Translations under genes and position numbers: made by a program
Shown: piece by piece, positions 17,441-25,749 of the stretch
How positions within the stretch are numbered: position 1 is the stretch's first letter
Layout of the letters: every line of letters starts with the position of its first letter
DNA from: Litoreibacter janthinus
Lineage (GTDB): Bacteria > Pseudomonadota > Alphaproteobacteria > Rhodobacterales > Rhodobacteraceae
Length of the DNA stretch: 64,000 bases
Assembly (NCBI RefSeq): GCF_900111945.1
Contig: NZ_FOYO01000001.1
Location: 3,507,922-3,571,921 of the forward strand
Direction: 5' to 3'
The notes under the pieces: generated by a model
The model's database searches: none
What the model saw: only the letters and a program-made list of their open reading frames with translations
Told to the model about the DNA's origin: nothing

Positions 17441-17803
17441 CTAAGAGCCATTGTAGAGAACCCCCTTAGTGCGTGTGTTGTAGGTCTTGTGCCCTTTGCG
17501 ACGCAGTTCGAGTTTGCGGAGTTCTGATTTGCGGTGTGCGGCTTGTCTCTCGGCTTCGATATCTACGCCGAACCAAGCGCGGACACTGTCGACGAAGCTG
17601 ATCTCAGTGGCATAAGCGCCTTTCGCTGTCATAGAGAACGTATGATCTCGTTCACCAATGGCTGCGGACTTTGCACCGTTTTCGTCGACCGTTGTGTAGA
17701 CCATCGGCGGCTCTTCTGTGCTGGTGACCGCGTAGCCCGCCATTACAACCAGCATAAAACTGGCGGCGGTTCCAAGAATGACATTCCGATAAAAGTTGCC
17801 CAT
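17441..17803 (-). CDS. Small membrane-anchored protein of unknown function (first of three)
   Basis: A 120-residue protein with one N-terminal membrane helix (about 7-27). The periplasmic part begins STEEPPMVYTTVDENGAKSA, has a beta-like middle, and ends in a strongly basic helix (RKSELRKLELRRKGHK). Unrecognised family. It begins 92 bases after the kinase gene and heads the three-gene small-protein run. A repeated basic RKSELRKLELR-type segment suggests binding to an acidic partner or to nucleic acid or cell-wall polymer, but this is speculative. Confidence 0.7.
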   Translation of the reverse strand: MGNFYRNVILGTAASFMLVVMAGYAVTSTEEPPMVYTTVDENGAKSAAIGERDHTFSMTAKGAYATEISFVDSVRAWFGVDIEAERQAAHRKSELRKLELRRKGHKTYNTRTKGVLYNGS

Positions 17804-17895
17804 CGGTTCCTAAGCCCCTCAAAAATCTCAAGGAAAGCTCGCAGCAAAAACTGGCAATTTATTGTCGAGTCTGGGGAGATATCGCGAAAGCTGGC

Positions 17896-19314
17896 TTATT
17901 CAGCAGCATTTCCGAACAATGCGTTTTCTTTGGGAAGGTGTAGCCTGAACTCTGTGCCCTGCTCGTCAGAGCGCACCAGCGTGAGTGATCCGCCATGCCC
18001 GCGTGCAAGCTCTGCCGAAATCGCCAACCCAAGTCCTGTCCCCCCCTTTCGCACGCCACCTTCAAAGGCCGTGAAAAGGTTCTCTCTCGCTCTAGGTGGC
18101 AACCCCGGCCCGGAGTCAGAAACGGTCAAATGCCATCCATCGACATCCTCGCTGCCCTTGATCTTTATCTGCCCCGGTTTGCCCGACGCCTCCAGCGCCT
18201 GATGCGCGTTGCGCACTAAGTTCCCCAGAATACGGTAAAGCTGCTCTCCATCACAGCGCACCATCAGTTGAGACGGCACTTCATTCTCGAAACTGACAGT
18301 GTCGGATGCAGACAATTGCTCGCTTTTCATAACGTCTTCGGCGATTTCATGCACCTGAGTCATAGCCAGTTTCGGGGGCGCCTCATCAACGCGACCAAAG
18401 GCCAACGTGCCTTCACATAAATTCACGGCACGGCTTAGTGAATTCACCAGCTTGGGCGCGGAGCGTTGCACCGCAGGATCTTCCGAGCGCTCCATGCGGT
18501 CGGCCAACAAAGTCGCTGTGGTCAGAATGTTGCGTAAGTCATGGCTGATCTTAGCAACGGCCCCACCCAGCTGCGCCAGCCGCTCCTTTTGCTTGAGCGA
18601 CCCCGTCAGACGTGTTTGCAGCTCCGCCAACGTATCCTCGGCGGCGCGCAGCTCGGTGATAGTCGATGTGGGTTTGATCACCCTACGCGCATCCTCAGGG
18701 GCCTGTGCATAAGCCTCCATCGAATGAACCACCCGCTTGATCGGGCGCACCATGAAGCGGCGCACAGCCAAGAACAGCAATGCGGCCGAAATGATCGAAA
18801 TTACCGCAGATAGTGCCAGAACTCGCAATCCGTAGTCGATCATCGCAGCGCGCAAGGGCGCCTGTGGCATCGCGACTTCGATCATTGAGCCTGCTGCTTG
18901 CGTCGGAGAGCCGAACACGCGGATGACGCCCTCCGGCGCATCAAATAGCTGCTTCAAAGCACCAACCATCAGGTAAATTGCCGATGGGTCTCGTAGATCA
19001 ACCATTGTGGTCACAGGGCCGGGAACTGGGGAGGACAGCACCAACTGGCTGGCCGCGTCACGCCGCAAAACGACGTTATAAACGCCGGCATTATCCAACA
19101 ATTCCTGTGCCAAGCTGGAAGAAATGCTTTGATCCTGCGACGCGAGGACCGAAAGCGAGGCAATCTGCGACCTTTCAAGACCTGCAAGCAGGTAGTCCTG
19201 CCTGAACCGCGCCACCGAAGGGACAAAGATCAGCACCTCAGCGATCATCACAAAAATGATCGTGAGCAAAAGAAACCGACCTGAGAGCGAATTAATCAAC
19301 CGATTGCCTCCCAC
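17896..19314 (-). CDS. Membrane sensor histidine kinase without adjacent response regulator
   Basis: A 472-residue kinase with two membrane helices (about 13-33 and 163-187) framing a periplasmic sensor of roughly 130 residues. A HAMP-like linker follows, then the phospho-acceptor box AKISHDLRNILTT (His near 257), the N box NLVRNAHQAL, the G1 box DSGPGLPPRARENLF and G2 box GTGLGLAIS. All catalytic motifs look intact. No response regulator gene is adjacent, so its partner lies elsewhere. It starts nine bases after the flavoprotein gene, placing it in an operon with a TVP38 protein and a disulfide-reductase-like enzyme; a redox or envelope stress signal is a reasonable guess. Confidence 0.88.
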   Translation of the reverse strand: MGGNRLINSLSGRFLLLTIIFVMIAEVLIFVPSVARFRQDYLLAGLERSQIASLSVLASQDQSISSSLAQELLDNAGVYNVVLRRDAASQLVLSSPVPGPVTTMVDLRDPSAIYLMVGALKQLFDAPEGVIRVFGSPTQAAGSMIEVAMPQAPLRAAMIDYGLRVLALSAVISIISAALLFLAVRRFMVRPIKRVVHSMEAYAQAPEDARRVIKPTSTITELRAAEDTLAELQTRLTGSLKQKERLAQLGGAVAKISHDLRNILTTATLLADRMERSEDPAVQRSAPKLVNSLSRAVNLCEGTLAFGRVDEAPPKLAMTQVHEIAEDVMKSEQLSASDTVSFENEVPSQLMVRCDGEQLYRILGNLVRNAHQALEASGKPGQIKIKGSEDVDGWHLTVSDSGPGLPPRARENLFTAFEGGVRKGGTGLGLAISAELARGHGGSLTLVRSDEQGTEFRLHLPKENALFGNAAE

Positions 19315-19323
19315 GGGCGCATT

Positions 19324-20742
19324 TTAAGGCAGAAATTTTTGCACAAAACCAACAACTTTCTTCACCATATCGCTTTCAAATAGCCTTGGCGAGAAATAGG
19401 CACCTGCGGCGCGTTTGTTAACCTCTCCAAGCGTCGGATATGGCGCAACCATAGCGGCGATTTGGCTCATCTTCATGTTGTTCGCAATGGCCAAGGCCCA
19501 AACACCGATCAAATCGCCCGCACTCGCCCCAACGATCGAGGCCCCGACGGGGCGCCCCTTCATAACCATCACTTTAATCAATCCCGTGGTTTTACCCTCG
19601 GCAATGGCGCGGTCGTTTTCGTGGAACGGGAAGCGGTAGACCTCTGCCTTGTCTCCGTATTCCTCACGCGCTTGCGCCTCGGTCAGGCCAACCTGCGCCA
19701 ATTCGGGGTCCGTGTAGGTCGCCCAAGGGATGTGGTCTTGCTTCGCTTTGGAGGGCAATCCAAACAGGATGGAGCGGATCACGACGCCTGCGTGATATCC
19801 GGCAACATGCGTAAACTGCAGCTGCCCCGCGACATCCCCGATGGCATAGACCTTTTTGTTGCTCGTCTTCATCGATGCATCAACATCGATACCGCGACGG
19901 GAATATTCGATGCCCGCTTTTTCTAGGTCAAGATCGTTGACGTTTGCCGCGCGACCTACTGCCATCAGCAGATGGGAGCCTTTGAAAATACGGCCATCTT
20001 TTGCCTTCACTTCAATATTGCCTGCAGTTCCGGTGATTTCTTCCGCCAATGCGTTCTCTTCGATGACCATGCCCTCCTCGCGCATCCGGTCGAGGACGAT
20101 AGCGGCCAACTCTGGGTCATCCTTGTTCATGGCCTTATCGCCCTCAATCACCGTGACCTTAGAGCCGAGCCGCAAATGCGCCTGCGCCATCTCGATCCCG
20201 ATAGGGCCGCCGCCTACGATGAGCAAATGCTCCGGCAAATCTCGCAGATCCCACAAACTTTCATTGGTCAGGTAAGGCACATTCTCCAGCCCCGGAATAG
20301 GTGGAACGAAAGGCGACGAACCGGTCGACACAACAATGCGACGCGCTGAAATCTCGGTATCGCCTGCCTGGACGGTTGTCTTACCGGTGAATCTCCCGCG
20401 CTCACGGATAACTGTGACGCCCATGCCTTCGAAGCGCTCTTCGCTATCCACAGGTGCAATTGTCGCAATAACGTTGTTCACGTGATCCTTGGCGGCCGCG
20501 TAATCAACTTGCGGCTCCATATCAGCGATACCGAATTTCGAGCCATTGCGCACGGTGTAGGCCTGCTTGCCTGCTGCAATCAGCGCTTTGGAGGGTACAC
20601 ACCCATAGTTCAGACAATCCCCGCCCATCTTATGGTCTTCCAGCAAAACCACCTTTGCCCCCATTTGGACCGCACCCGCTGCAACCGACAATCCGCCAGA
20701 ACCTGCGCCAATAACCAACAGGTCAGTTTTGATCTTTTTCAT
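19324..20742 (-). CDS. FAD-dependent disulfide oxidoreductase-like protein (mercuric reductase/Lpd family)
   Basis: A 472-residue class I flavin disulfide reductase. The FAD-binding loop is VIGAGSGGLSVAAGA, the redox-active pair is in GGDCLNYGCVPSKAL (Cys about 43 and 48), the NAD(P) loop is IVGGGPIGIEMAQ, and the second FAD motif YAIGDVAG is present. The C-terminal dimer region reads VAPYPTLGE, so the His of the usual His-x-Pro-Thr motif is replaced, and the extra Cys pairs of true mercuric reductase are absent. It follows the TVP38 gene by three bases, a pairing seen in other bacteria (ydjXY-like settings). Its natural electron acceptor is unknown. Confidence 0.88.
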   Translation of the reverse strand: MKKIKTDLLVIGAGSGGLSVAAGAVQMGAKVVLLEDHKMGGDCLNYGCVPSKALIAAGKQAYTVRNGSKFGIADMEPQVDYAAAKDHVNNVIATIAPVDSEERFEGMGVTVIRERGRFTGKTTVQAGDTEISARRIVVSTGSSPFVPPIPGLENVPYLTNESLWDLRDLPEHLLIVGGGPIGIEMAQAHLRLGSKVTVIEGDKAMNKDDPELAAIVLDRMREEGMVIEENALAEEITGTAGNIEVKAKDGRIFKGSHLLMAVGRAANVNDLDLEKAGIEYSRRGIDVDASMKTSNKKVYAIGDVAGQLQFTHVAGYHAGVVIRSILFGLPSKAKQDHIPWATYTDPELAQVGLTEAQAREEYGDKAEVYRFPFHENDRAIAEGKTTGLIKVMVMKGRPVGASIVGASAGDLIGVWALAIANNMKMSQIAAMVAPYPTLGEVNKRAAGAYFSPRLFESDMVKKVVGFVQKFLP

Positions 20743-20745
20743 GGG

Positions 20746-21480
20746 TCAGATACCTTCTTTTCCGCGCACGGCCTTAAGAATGATCGGCAGCAGAGCAAGT
20801 GCGCAAAGGCCAAGAATTGGGAACAGAATGTGAGGCTCGAAAATGACGCCAAGATTTGGCGTCTCGCCACGCTCAAACACTTCGCCAAGACCCGCACCGA
20901 CAGATGTGTAGACAATTGAGCCCGGAATGATTCCGAAAAAGGTTGAGATTACGAAACGTCGCAAGGGCACGTTGACCAAAGCTGGAACAAGGTTGGCCAC
21001 GAAGAATGGAACAGCTGGCACGAGGCGGATCAAGAACAGGACGGACCACTGGTTCTCGTCGATGCCGTCCTTGATCTTTTTGACCATCCCGTCGCCGCTC
21101 TCCATCTTGGCCGCGAGTTTGTCGCCGAACCCCATGCGTGCCGCAGAAAAAATGGCCGTCGCCCCGATGGTTGCGCCGATAATATTATAGAGAAACCCCG
21201 GAAAGGTCGCGAACAAGAAGCCGCCCGTCAGCGTCGCAATCGCAGCCCCCGGCAAGGAAAATGCGACAATCACCACATAGATGGCAATAAACCCCAACAC
21301 GGCCACAAGATAGTTCGCATCCCGAAAGGCGATCAACGCCTCGCGATTGTCACGCAGGGCGTCAAAGCTCAGGTAGTCACGCAAGGTAAACGCCCCGATC
21401 AACGCTACGGCGACAATCAAGAGGATCGGCAGCTTCTTCTGAAAGGCCGATTTTTCTGGGTTGGTCATCATATCCGCCAT
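20746..21480 (-). CDS. TVP38/TMEM64-family membrane protein
   Basis: A 244-residue integral membrane protein with about five to six hydrophobic segments. The conserved core is visible in FSLPGAAIATLTGGFLFATFPG, GATIGATAIFSAAR and FLIRLVPAVPFFVANLVPAL, as in the SNARE-associated/VTT domain family related to DedA. Such proteins are implicated in lipid scrambling or small-molecule transport, not settled for this branch. It is the first gene of a minus-strand operon that continues with the flavoprotein and sensor kinase. The start at 21480 is the longest; a later Met (residue 4) is possible. Confidence 0.88.
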   Translation of the reverse strand: MADMMTNPEKSAFQKKLPILLIVAVALIGAFTLRDYLSFDALRDNREALIAFRDANYLVAVLGFIAIYVVIVAFSLPGAAIATLTGGFLFATFPGFLYNIIGATIGATAIFSAARMGFGDKLAAKMESGDGMVKKIKDGIDENQWSVLFLIRLVPAVPFFVANLVPALVNVPLRRFVISTFFGIIPGSIVYTSVGAGLGEVFERGETPNLGVIFEPHILFPILGLCALALLPIILKAVRGKEGI

Positions 21481-21656
21481 TTATTGGAATCCTGAAGTGT
21501 AAGTTGCCACGTTGATGGGCGAAAATCAGTGAATAGGATACCACCACTCACGCTTGCTTGATCAGCGGTGATGGAAATACGCGCCCTATAGCCCTTTCAC
21601 ATGGCGTAGGTTACAAGTCGCGGGAGAATTGTTGCAAAAATGGGCGGGTTTGCCCG

Positions 21657-21685
21657 TTGACGCAGAACGCAGGGCTGTCTATGAC
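21657..21685 (+). promoter_or_regulatory. Likely promoter of rpmH-rnpA
   Basis: TTGACG and TATGAC with a 17-base spacer, about 70 bases before rpmH. The fit to the housekeeping sigma-factor consensus and the position ahead of a highly expressed gene support it. Confidence 0.65.
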
Positions 21686-21753
21686 GCAGGCTCTGAACAC
21701 ATATGGGTTCGAATCCTTCTTGGATTTGTCCTCGATCCGCAGGAGCCTCGCTC

Positions 21754-21891
21754 ATGAGCAAACGTACATTCCAACCGTCGAACTTGGTTCGCAAGCACCG
21801 CCACGGCTTCCGTGCGCGCATGGCAACCAAAGCTGGCCGTAAAATCCTGAACGCGCGTCGCGCGAAAGGCCGGGCGAAGCTGAGCGCGTAA
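21754..21891 (+). CDS. rpmH: 50S ribosomal protein L34
   Basis: Starts [20 protein letters not shown] and is 45 residues, the normal size and sequence of bacterial L34. AGGAG lies nine bases before the ATG. It begins the conserved rpmH-rnpA-yidD cluster that leads, in this lineage, towards yidC. Confidence 0.97.
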   Translation: MSKRTFQPSNLVRKHRHGFRARMATKAGRKILNARRAKGRAKLSA

Positions 21892-21918
21892 GCGCCTCCT
21901 TCTCCTTTTTTGACCTAG

Positions 21919-22317
21919 ATGCCGCCGGAGGCCCACGTGACAGGACAAGACGTCCCGGTCGCGGATGTGCCACCGGCGGCTTCCGTTTGTCTGGAGGTTA
22001 TGCGCAAACGCGCTGACTTCCTGCGGGCCGCTCGCGCCAAACGCTCTGGCCAGCCCGGATTTCTTTTGCAAGCCCGCGCTCGGGAAGACCAAGAAGCGCC
22101 GCGTGTCGGCTACACCTGCTCCAAGAAAATCGGCAATGCAGTCATCCGCAACCGCGCCAAGCGCCGCTTGCGTGAAGTCGCGCGCTTAGTTCTGGGCGCG
22201 CACGCCAAGCAAGGGTGGGACTATGTTTTGGTAGGTCGCCCGAACGAGACCGTTTCCCGCAGCTTCGAACAGCTTGTCGCCGACCTCACGCGCGCTGTGG
22301 CGAAGGTCCACGCATGA
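21919..22317 (+). CDS. rnpA: Ribonuclease P protein component
   Basis: A 132-residue basic protein. The RNase P core appears as RADFLRAARAKR, RVGYTCSKKIGNAVIRNRAKRRLRE (RNR motif) and DYVLVGRP. It assists the RNA subunit in removing tRNA 5' leaders. The N-terminal 25 residues (from ATG 21919) are a non-conserved extension; a GTG at 21937 is a possible alternative. It overlaps yidD by four bases. Confidence 0.95.
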   Translation: MPPEAHVTGQDVPVADVPPAASVCLEVMRKRADFLRAARAKRSGQPGFLLQARAREDQEAPRVGYTCSKKIGNAVIRNRAKRRLREVARLVLGAHAKQGWDYVLVGRPNETVSRSFEQLVADLTRAVAKVHA

Positions 22318-22535
22318 CGCCCCTCGCATGGATATGCGCCCTCCCCGTGCGCGGGTATCGCGCTGTGTTTAGCCCTTGGGTAGGGCATAATTGCCGCTAT
22401 GACCCAACCTGCTCCGCTTACGCCCTGGAAGCATTGAAAAAGCATGGCGGGATCAAAGGATCATGCCTCGCCGCGCGGCGCATTGCGCGCTGCAACCCTT
22501 GGGGTGGCATGGGCGTGGACGACGTCCCTGATTGA
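22314..22535 (+). CDS. yidD: Membrane protein insertion efficiency factor YidD
   Basis: A 73-residue protein with the family signature: an amphipathic N-terminal helix, then HNCRYDPTCSAYALEAL, the conserved Cys/Pro/Tyr block, and ARRIARCNPWGGMGVDDVP. It is a peripheral inner-membrane protein that helps YidC-dependent insertion. The ATG lies within the rnpA stop (ATGA overlap), which decides the start. Confidence 0.95.
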   Translation: MTPLAWICALPVRGYRAVFSPWVGHNCRYDPTCSAYALEALKKHGGIKGSCLAARRIARCNPWGGMGVDDVPD

Positions 22536-22543
22536 ACTGGCGG

Positions 22544-23071
22544 TCAACGCCGCTTCTCGAAGCTGATCGTAACGTCTCCGACATCGACGCCGAAGCGCTT
22601 CATGTAGGCGCGGTTCAAAAGTCGACCATCGTCCTGAAGCCACATCCAATCGTCAAAGCTGACGCGTGTGGTCGCTCCGTCGCCAACTGGCAAATCAATC
22701 GTGTAACGCCAGTTGAATCGATCACCCTGTTCCTCGCCAGTGGCCTCCCCGATCACACCGGGCGCGGTGCCCCGCCATGAATCAGGGCCAGTCTTGGTCA
22801 ACGACCAAATGCGTTGCTCGGTCGAACCATCTTCGTAGGTAAAATCCTCGACAAGACGCAAAACTGCACCATCCCATGTCCCCTTGATGTCTACCACAAA
22901 CTGCCGTCGCACGGTTCCAAAAATATCCTGAAACTGTCCGTAAGCGCGCAGGTCCCCGACGAAGTACTCTTCAAGGTTCAACTCGAGGGTGCTGAGGCTC
23001 GAATCCTCGAACGACGGCTTTCCCGTGCAGGCACCAAGAACTAGCGCCAAGGCAAGAACGGCATATCTCAT
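22544..23071 (-). CDS. DUF3833-type lipoprotein
   Basis: A 175-residue protein with a lipoprotein signal (LALALVLGAC, Cys at about residue 14), so it is expected to be lipid-anchored in the envelope. The body contains LEEYFVGDLRAYGQFQDIFG, FTYEDGSTEQRIW and the ending YMKRFGVDVGDVTISFEKR, characteristic of the DUF3833 family. Function unknown. The ATG at 23071 follows AAAGGAGA. It converges with yidD and is divergent from ttcA, interrupting the yidD-yidC neighbourhood. Confidence 0.85.
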   Translation of the reverse strand: MRYAVLALALVLGACTGKPSFEDSSLSTLELNLEEYFVGDLRAYGQFQDIFGTVRRQFVVDIKGTWDGAVLRLVEDFTYEDGSTEQRIWSLTKTGPDSWRGTAPGVIGEATGEEQGDRFNWRYTIDLPVGDGATTRVSFDDWMWLQDDGRLLNRAYMKRFGVDVGDVTISFEKRR

Positions 23072-23158
23072 TAGCGATCTCCTTTTAGAAGGATACGCTT
23101 TGCGGTGCGGATCAGATGTATCTTCCTTTGACGTCGCACTCGCCCTATACACGCGGCC

Positions 23159-24049
23159 ATGCTGGACAAACCTGACACCCCCACTGAAGCGATTGACGAC
23201 ATCCACGCGCTGTTTCACGGCGCGCCCTCGACCACCGAGTTCAAAAAGCTGCGCAAGCGGATCGTTCGCGACACGCGCCAAGCGATTGATGATTTCGGCA
23301 TGATCGAGCGAGGCGCAAAATGGCTTGTCTGCCTCTCAGGCGGGAAGGACAGCTACACCCTGCTTGCAGCACTGACGGAGTTGCAGTGGCGCGGCTTACT
23401 GCCTGTAGAAATATTGGCCTGCAATCTCGACCAAGGGCAGCCAAATTTTCCGGCGACCGTTTTGCCCGAATTTCTTGAAAAAATGGGCGTCCCCCATCGC
23501 ATTGAGTATCAAGACACATACTCCATCGTGAAGGATAAGGTGCCTGCTGGTCGCACGTATTGCGCTCTATGTTCGCGACTGCGTCGCGGAAACCTGTATC
23601 GCATTGCCCGCGAGGAAGGGTGTTCCGCCGTCGTGTTGGGTCATCATCGCGACGACATTCTAGAGACGTTCTTTCTGAACCTCTTTCACGGCTCTCGGCT
23701 GTCAGCGATGCCCCCAAAGCTGCTGAATGAAGAAGGGGACGTCTTCGTCTACCGCCCGTTGGCCTATGTGTCCGAAGCCGATTGCGAGCGTTTTGCCCGC
23801 AATATGAACTACCCGATCATTCCTTGTGATCTGTGCGGCTCGCAAGACGGGCTTCAGCGGCAGAACATCAAACAAATGCTTGATGTTTGGGAACAAAAAT
23901 CACCCGGCCGCAGACAGAAGATGTTCCGTGCGCTGACAAACACGAACCCTTCCCACCTCTTGGACCCTAGCCTGTTCGACTTTGCTGGTCTGACCCGAGA
24001 CCCAATAAAATTTGAGCAAAACCCGCCAAACTTGCTGCCAGACGATTAA
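23159..24049 (+). CDS. ttcA: tRNA 2-thiocytidine(32) synthetase TtcA
   Basis: A 296-residue PP-loop ATPase. The ATP loop [10 protein letters not shown] lies near residue 60, and two CxxC pairs (CALC near 135 and CDLC near 223) bind the iron-sulfur cluster needed for thiolation of cytidine 32 in certain tRNAs. [20 protein letters not shown] is a family hallmark. One of its expected substrates, an arginine tRNA with C32, is encoded in this window. Single gene with its own start at 23159. Confidence 0.94.
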   Translation: MLDKPDTPTEAIDDIHALFHGAPSTTEFKKLRKRIVRDTRQAIDDFGMIERGAKWLVCLSGGKDSYTLLAALTELQWRGLLPVEILACNLDQGQPNFPATVLPEFLEKMGVPHRIEYQDTYSIVKDKVPAGRTYCALCSRLRRGNLYRIAREEGCSAVVLGHHRDDILETFFLNLFHGSRLSAMPPKLLNEEGDVFVYRPLAYVSEADCERFARNMNYPIIPCDLCGSQDGLQRQNIKQMLDVWEQKSPGRRQKMFRALTNTNPSHLLDPSLFDFAGLTRDPIKFEQNPPNLLPDD

Positions 24050-24107
24050 TGCACTGACAATGGTCCCGACCTAGTGCTGACCCAGTTCGAATGCGAAAGG
24101 GTCAACA

Positions 24108-25631
24108 ATGAAAAAGCTAGGGGTGTGGGCGGCGCAACTGACAGGATCCGGCTCCGCGAAACGGATCGGCTTGGCATTTCTTCCAATATTGGCTGGGCTG
24201 TCCTATGCGACTGGGCATTGGCAGATTCTTGTGATCGCTTGCATTGCCATTCCTGTTTTACTGTCCGGCTTCCGCCTGCCCCAAACGGCTCCAGAAAATA
24301 CACGACTGCGCGCAGGGGGCGAAGCCGAGTTCACCAGCGCCGTGGAAACAGCCCTTACGCAATCAAACGGCACACATCGTTGCGCTGTTGTGATGCTGGA
24401 ACTCGACGAAATTGATGTTGTACGAGACACATGGGGCGTCGAAGGCCTTGAGACAATAGTGTCCGCAATTGCCGACAGATTGTGTTCGATGCTTCGCAAC
24501 AGCGACATCATTGTTCAGTTGTCTGAAAGTCGCCTGGCCATTTCCCTGCCCTCTATTCGCGTGCCAGAACTCGGTGCGGTCATCTCCTTGATTGACCGCC
24601 TGCAGACTGCGGCACGCCCCGCAGTCCGTATTGACAGCGCCAACGCCTATGTCACGCTCAGCGCAGGCTTTTGCCTTGAGGGGCGCGCCGCGGACAACTC
24701 CGCAGCGGCGCTGATTGAGGCGTCCTATCTCGCGCTTTTGGACGCAAAGTCCCAAGGCGTCGAAAGCTCGCGCGGATACTCCGCGAAAACGACGCCTCAC
24801 TTCAAGAAGCCCGATGCTCATGTCCAAGCCGTCTTGCGCGCTTTGCAGGACGGGCAGATCGTTGCATGGTTCCAACCACAATTGTCGACAGACACAGGAC
24901 TTGTCAGCGGGTTCGAAGCGCTCGCACGCTGGAGCCACCCGACACGAGGCGTCCTTTCCCCCGCGGAGTTTCTACCTGCTCTAGAAACCGCGCACGCAAT
25001 GGAACTCTTGAGCGAAACCATGCTGCAACACGCCCTGCGCGCGATACGGGCATGGGATGTTGCGGGGCATAAAATTCCCTCTGTCGCAGTGAACTTTGCC
25101 ACGGAAGACCTGCGAAACCCCAGCTTGATCGAGCGGATCAAATGGGACGTCGACCGCTTTGAGATTGACCCTGCCCGCTTGACGGTCGAGATCTTGGAAA
25201 CTGTGGTGTCCGAGCACGACGATGACATTATAACTCGCAATATCAGAGCTTTGGGTGACCAAGGTTATCGCATTGACCTCGATGACTTTGGGACCGGGCA
25301 CGCGTCACTGTCCAATATCCGGCGTTTTGCTGTCGACAGAATCAAAATCGACCGGTCATTCATTACCCGCGCTGACGAAGACCCTGAGCAGCAACGCATG
25401 ATCAACGCCATCATCAGCATGGCTGAGCAAATGGAAATCGACACCGTGGCGGAAGGCGTGGAGACAATCGGAGAGAAGAGCATTCTTTCACAACTCGGAT
25501 GCACCCACATGCAAGGATACGCAATCGCGCGCCCAATGCCGTTCGAGCAAACGCTCCTGTGGCTTCAAGAGCATACATCCGCGGCATCAAAGGCAAGCTA
25601 CTTCCCACGTGAGAGCAAACTGCGACGATAG
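24108..25631 (+). CDS. Membrane EAL-domain protein with degenerate GGDEF domain (c-di-GMP phosphodiesterase)
   Basis: A 507-residue protein. One or two hydrophobic segments lie at about residues 22-50. A GGDEF-like domain (about 70-215) follows, in which the active-site loop is LSESRLA in place of GGDEF, so no cyclase activity is expected. The EAL domain (about 240-490) is intact: FEALARW near 270, NFATEDL, DDFGTGHASL, KIDRSF and VAEGVET. It should hydrolyse c-di-GMP at the membrane. It lies between ttcA and yidC as a separate gene, and the sensor input is not evident. Confidence 0.9.
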   Translation: MKKLGVWAAQLTGSGSAKRIGLAFLPILAGLSYATGHWQILVIACIAIPVLLSGFRLPQTAPENTRLRAGGEAEFTSAVETALTQSNGTHRCAVVMLELDEIDVVRDTWGVEGLETIVSAIADRLCSMLRNSDIIVQLSESRLAISLPSIRVPELGAVISLIDRLQTAARPAVRIDSANAYVTLSAGFCLEGRAADNSAAALIEASYLALLDAKSQGVESSRGYSAKTTPHFKKPDAHVQAVLRALQDGQIVAWFQPQLSTDTGLVSGFEALARWSHPTRGVLSPAEFLPALETAHAMELLSETMLQHALRAIRAWDVAGHKIPSVAVNFATEDLRNPSLIERIKWDVDRFEIDPARLTVEILETVVSEHDDDIITRNIRALGDQGYRIDLDDFGTGHASLSNIRRFAVDRIKIDRSFITRADEDPEQQRMINAIISMAEQMEIDTVAEGVETIGEKSILSQLGCTHMQGYAIARPMPFEQTLLWLQEHTSAASKASYFPRESKLRR

Positions 25632-25749
25632 CCTATGAAGCCGCGTCCGAAAGTGGTCAAACACGTCGAAATGTCCAATACCGCTTGACCTTTCGGTCCC
25701 CAGCCTGTTGAACCAGCCTGACTTAAAAATGACAGGTGGCGGCCCCGTA

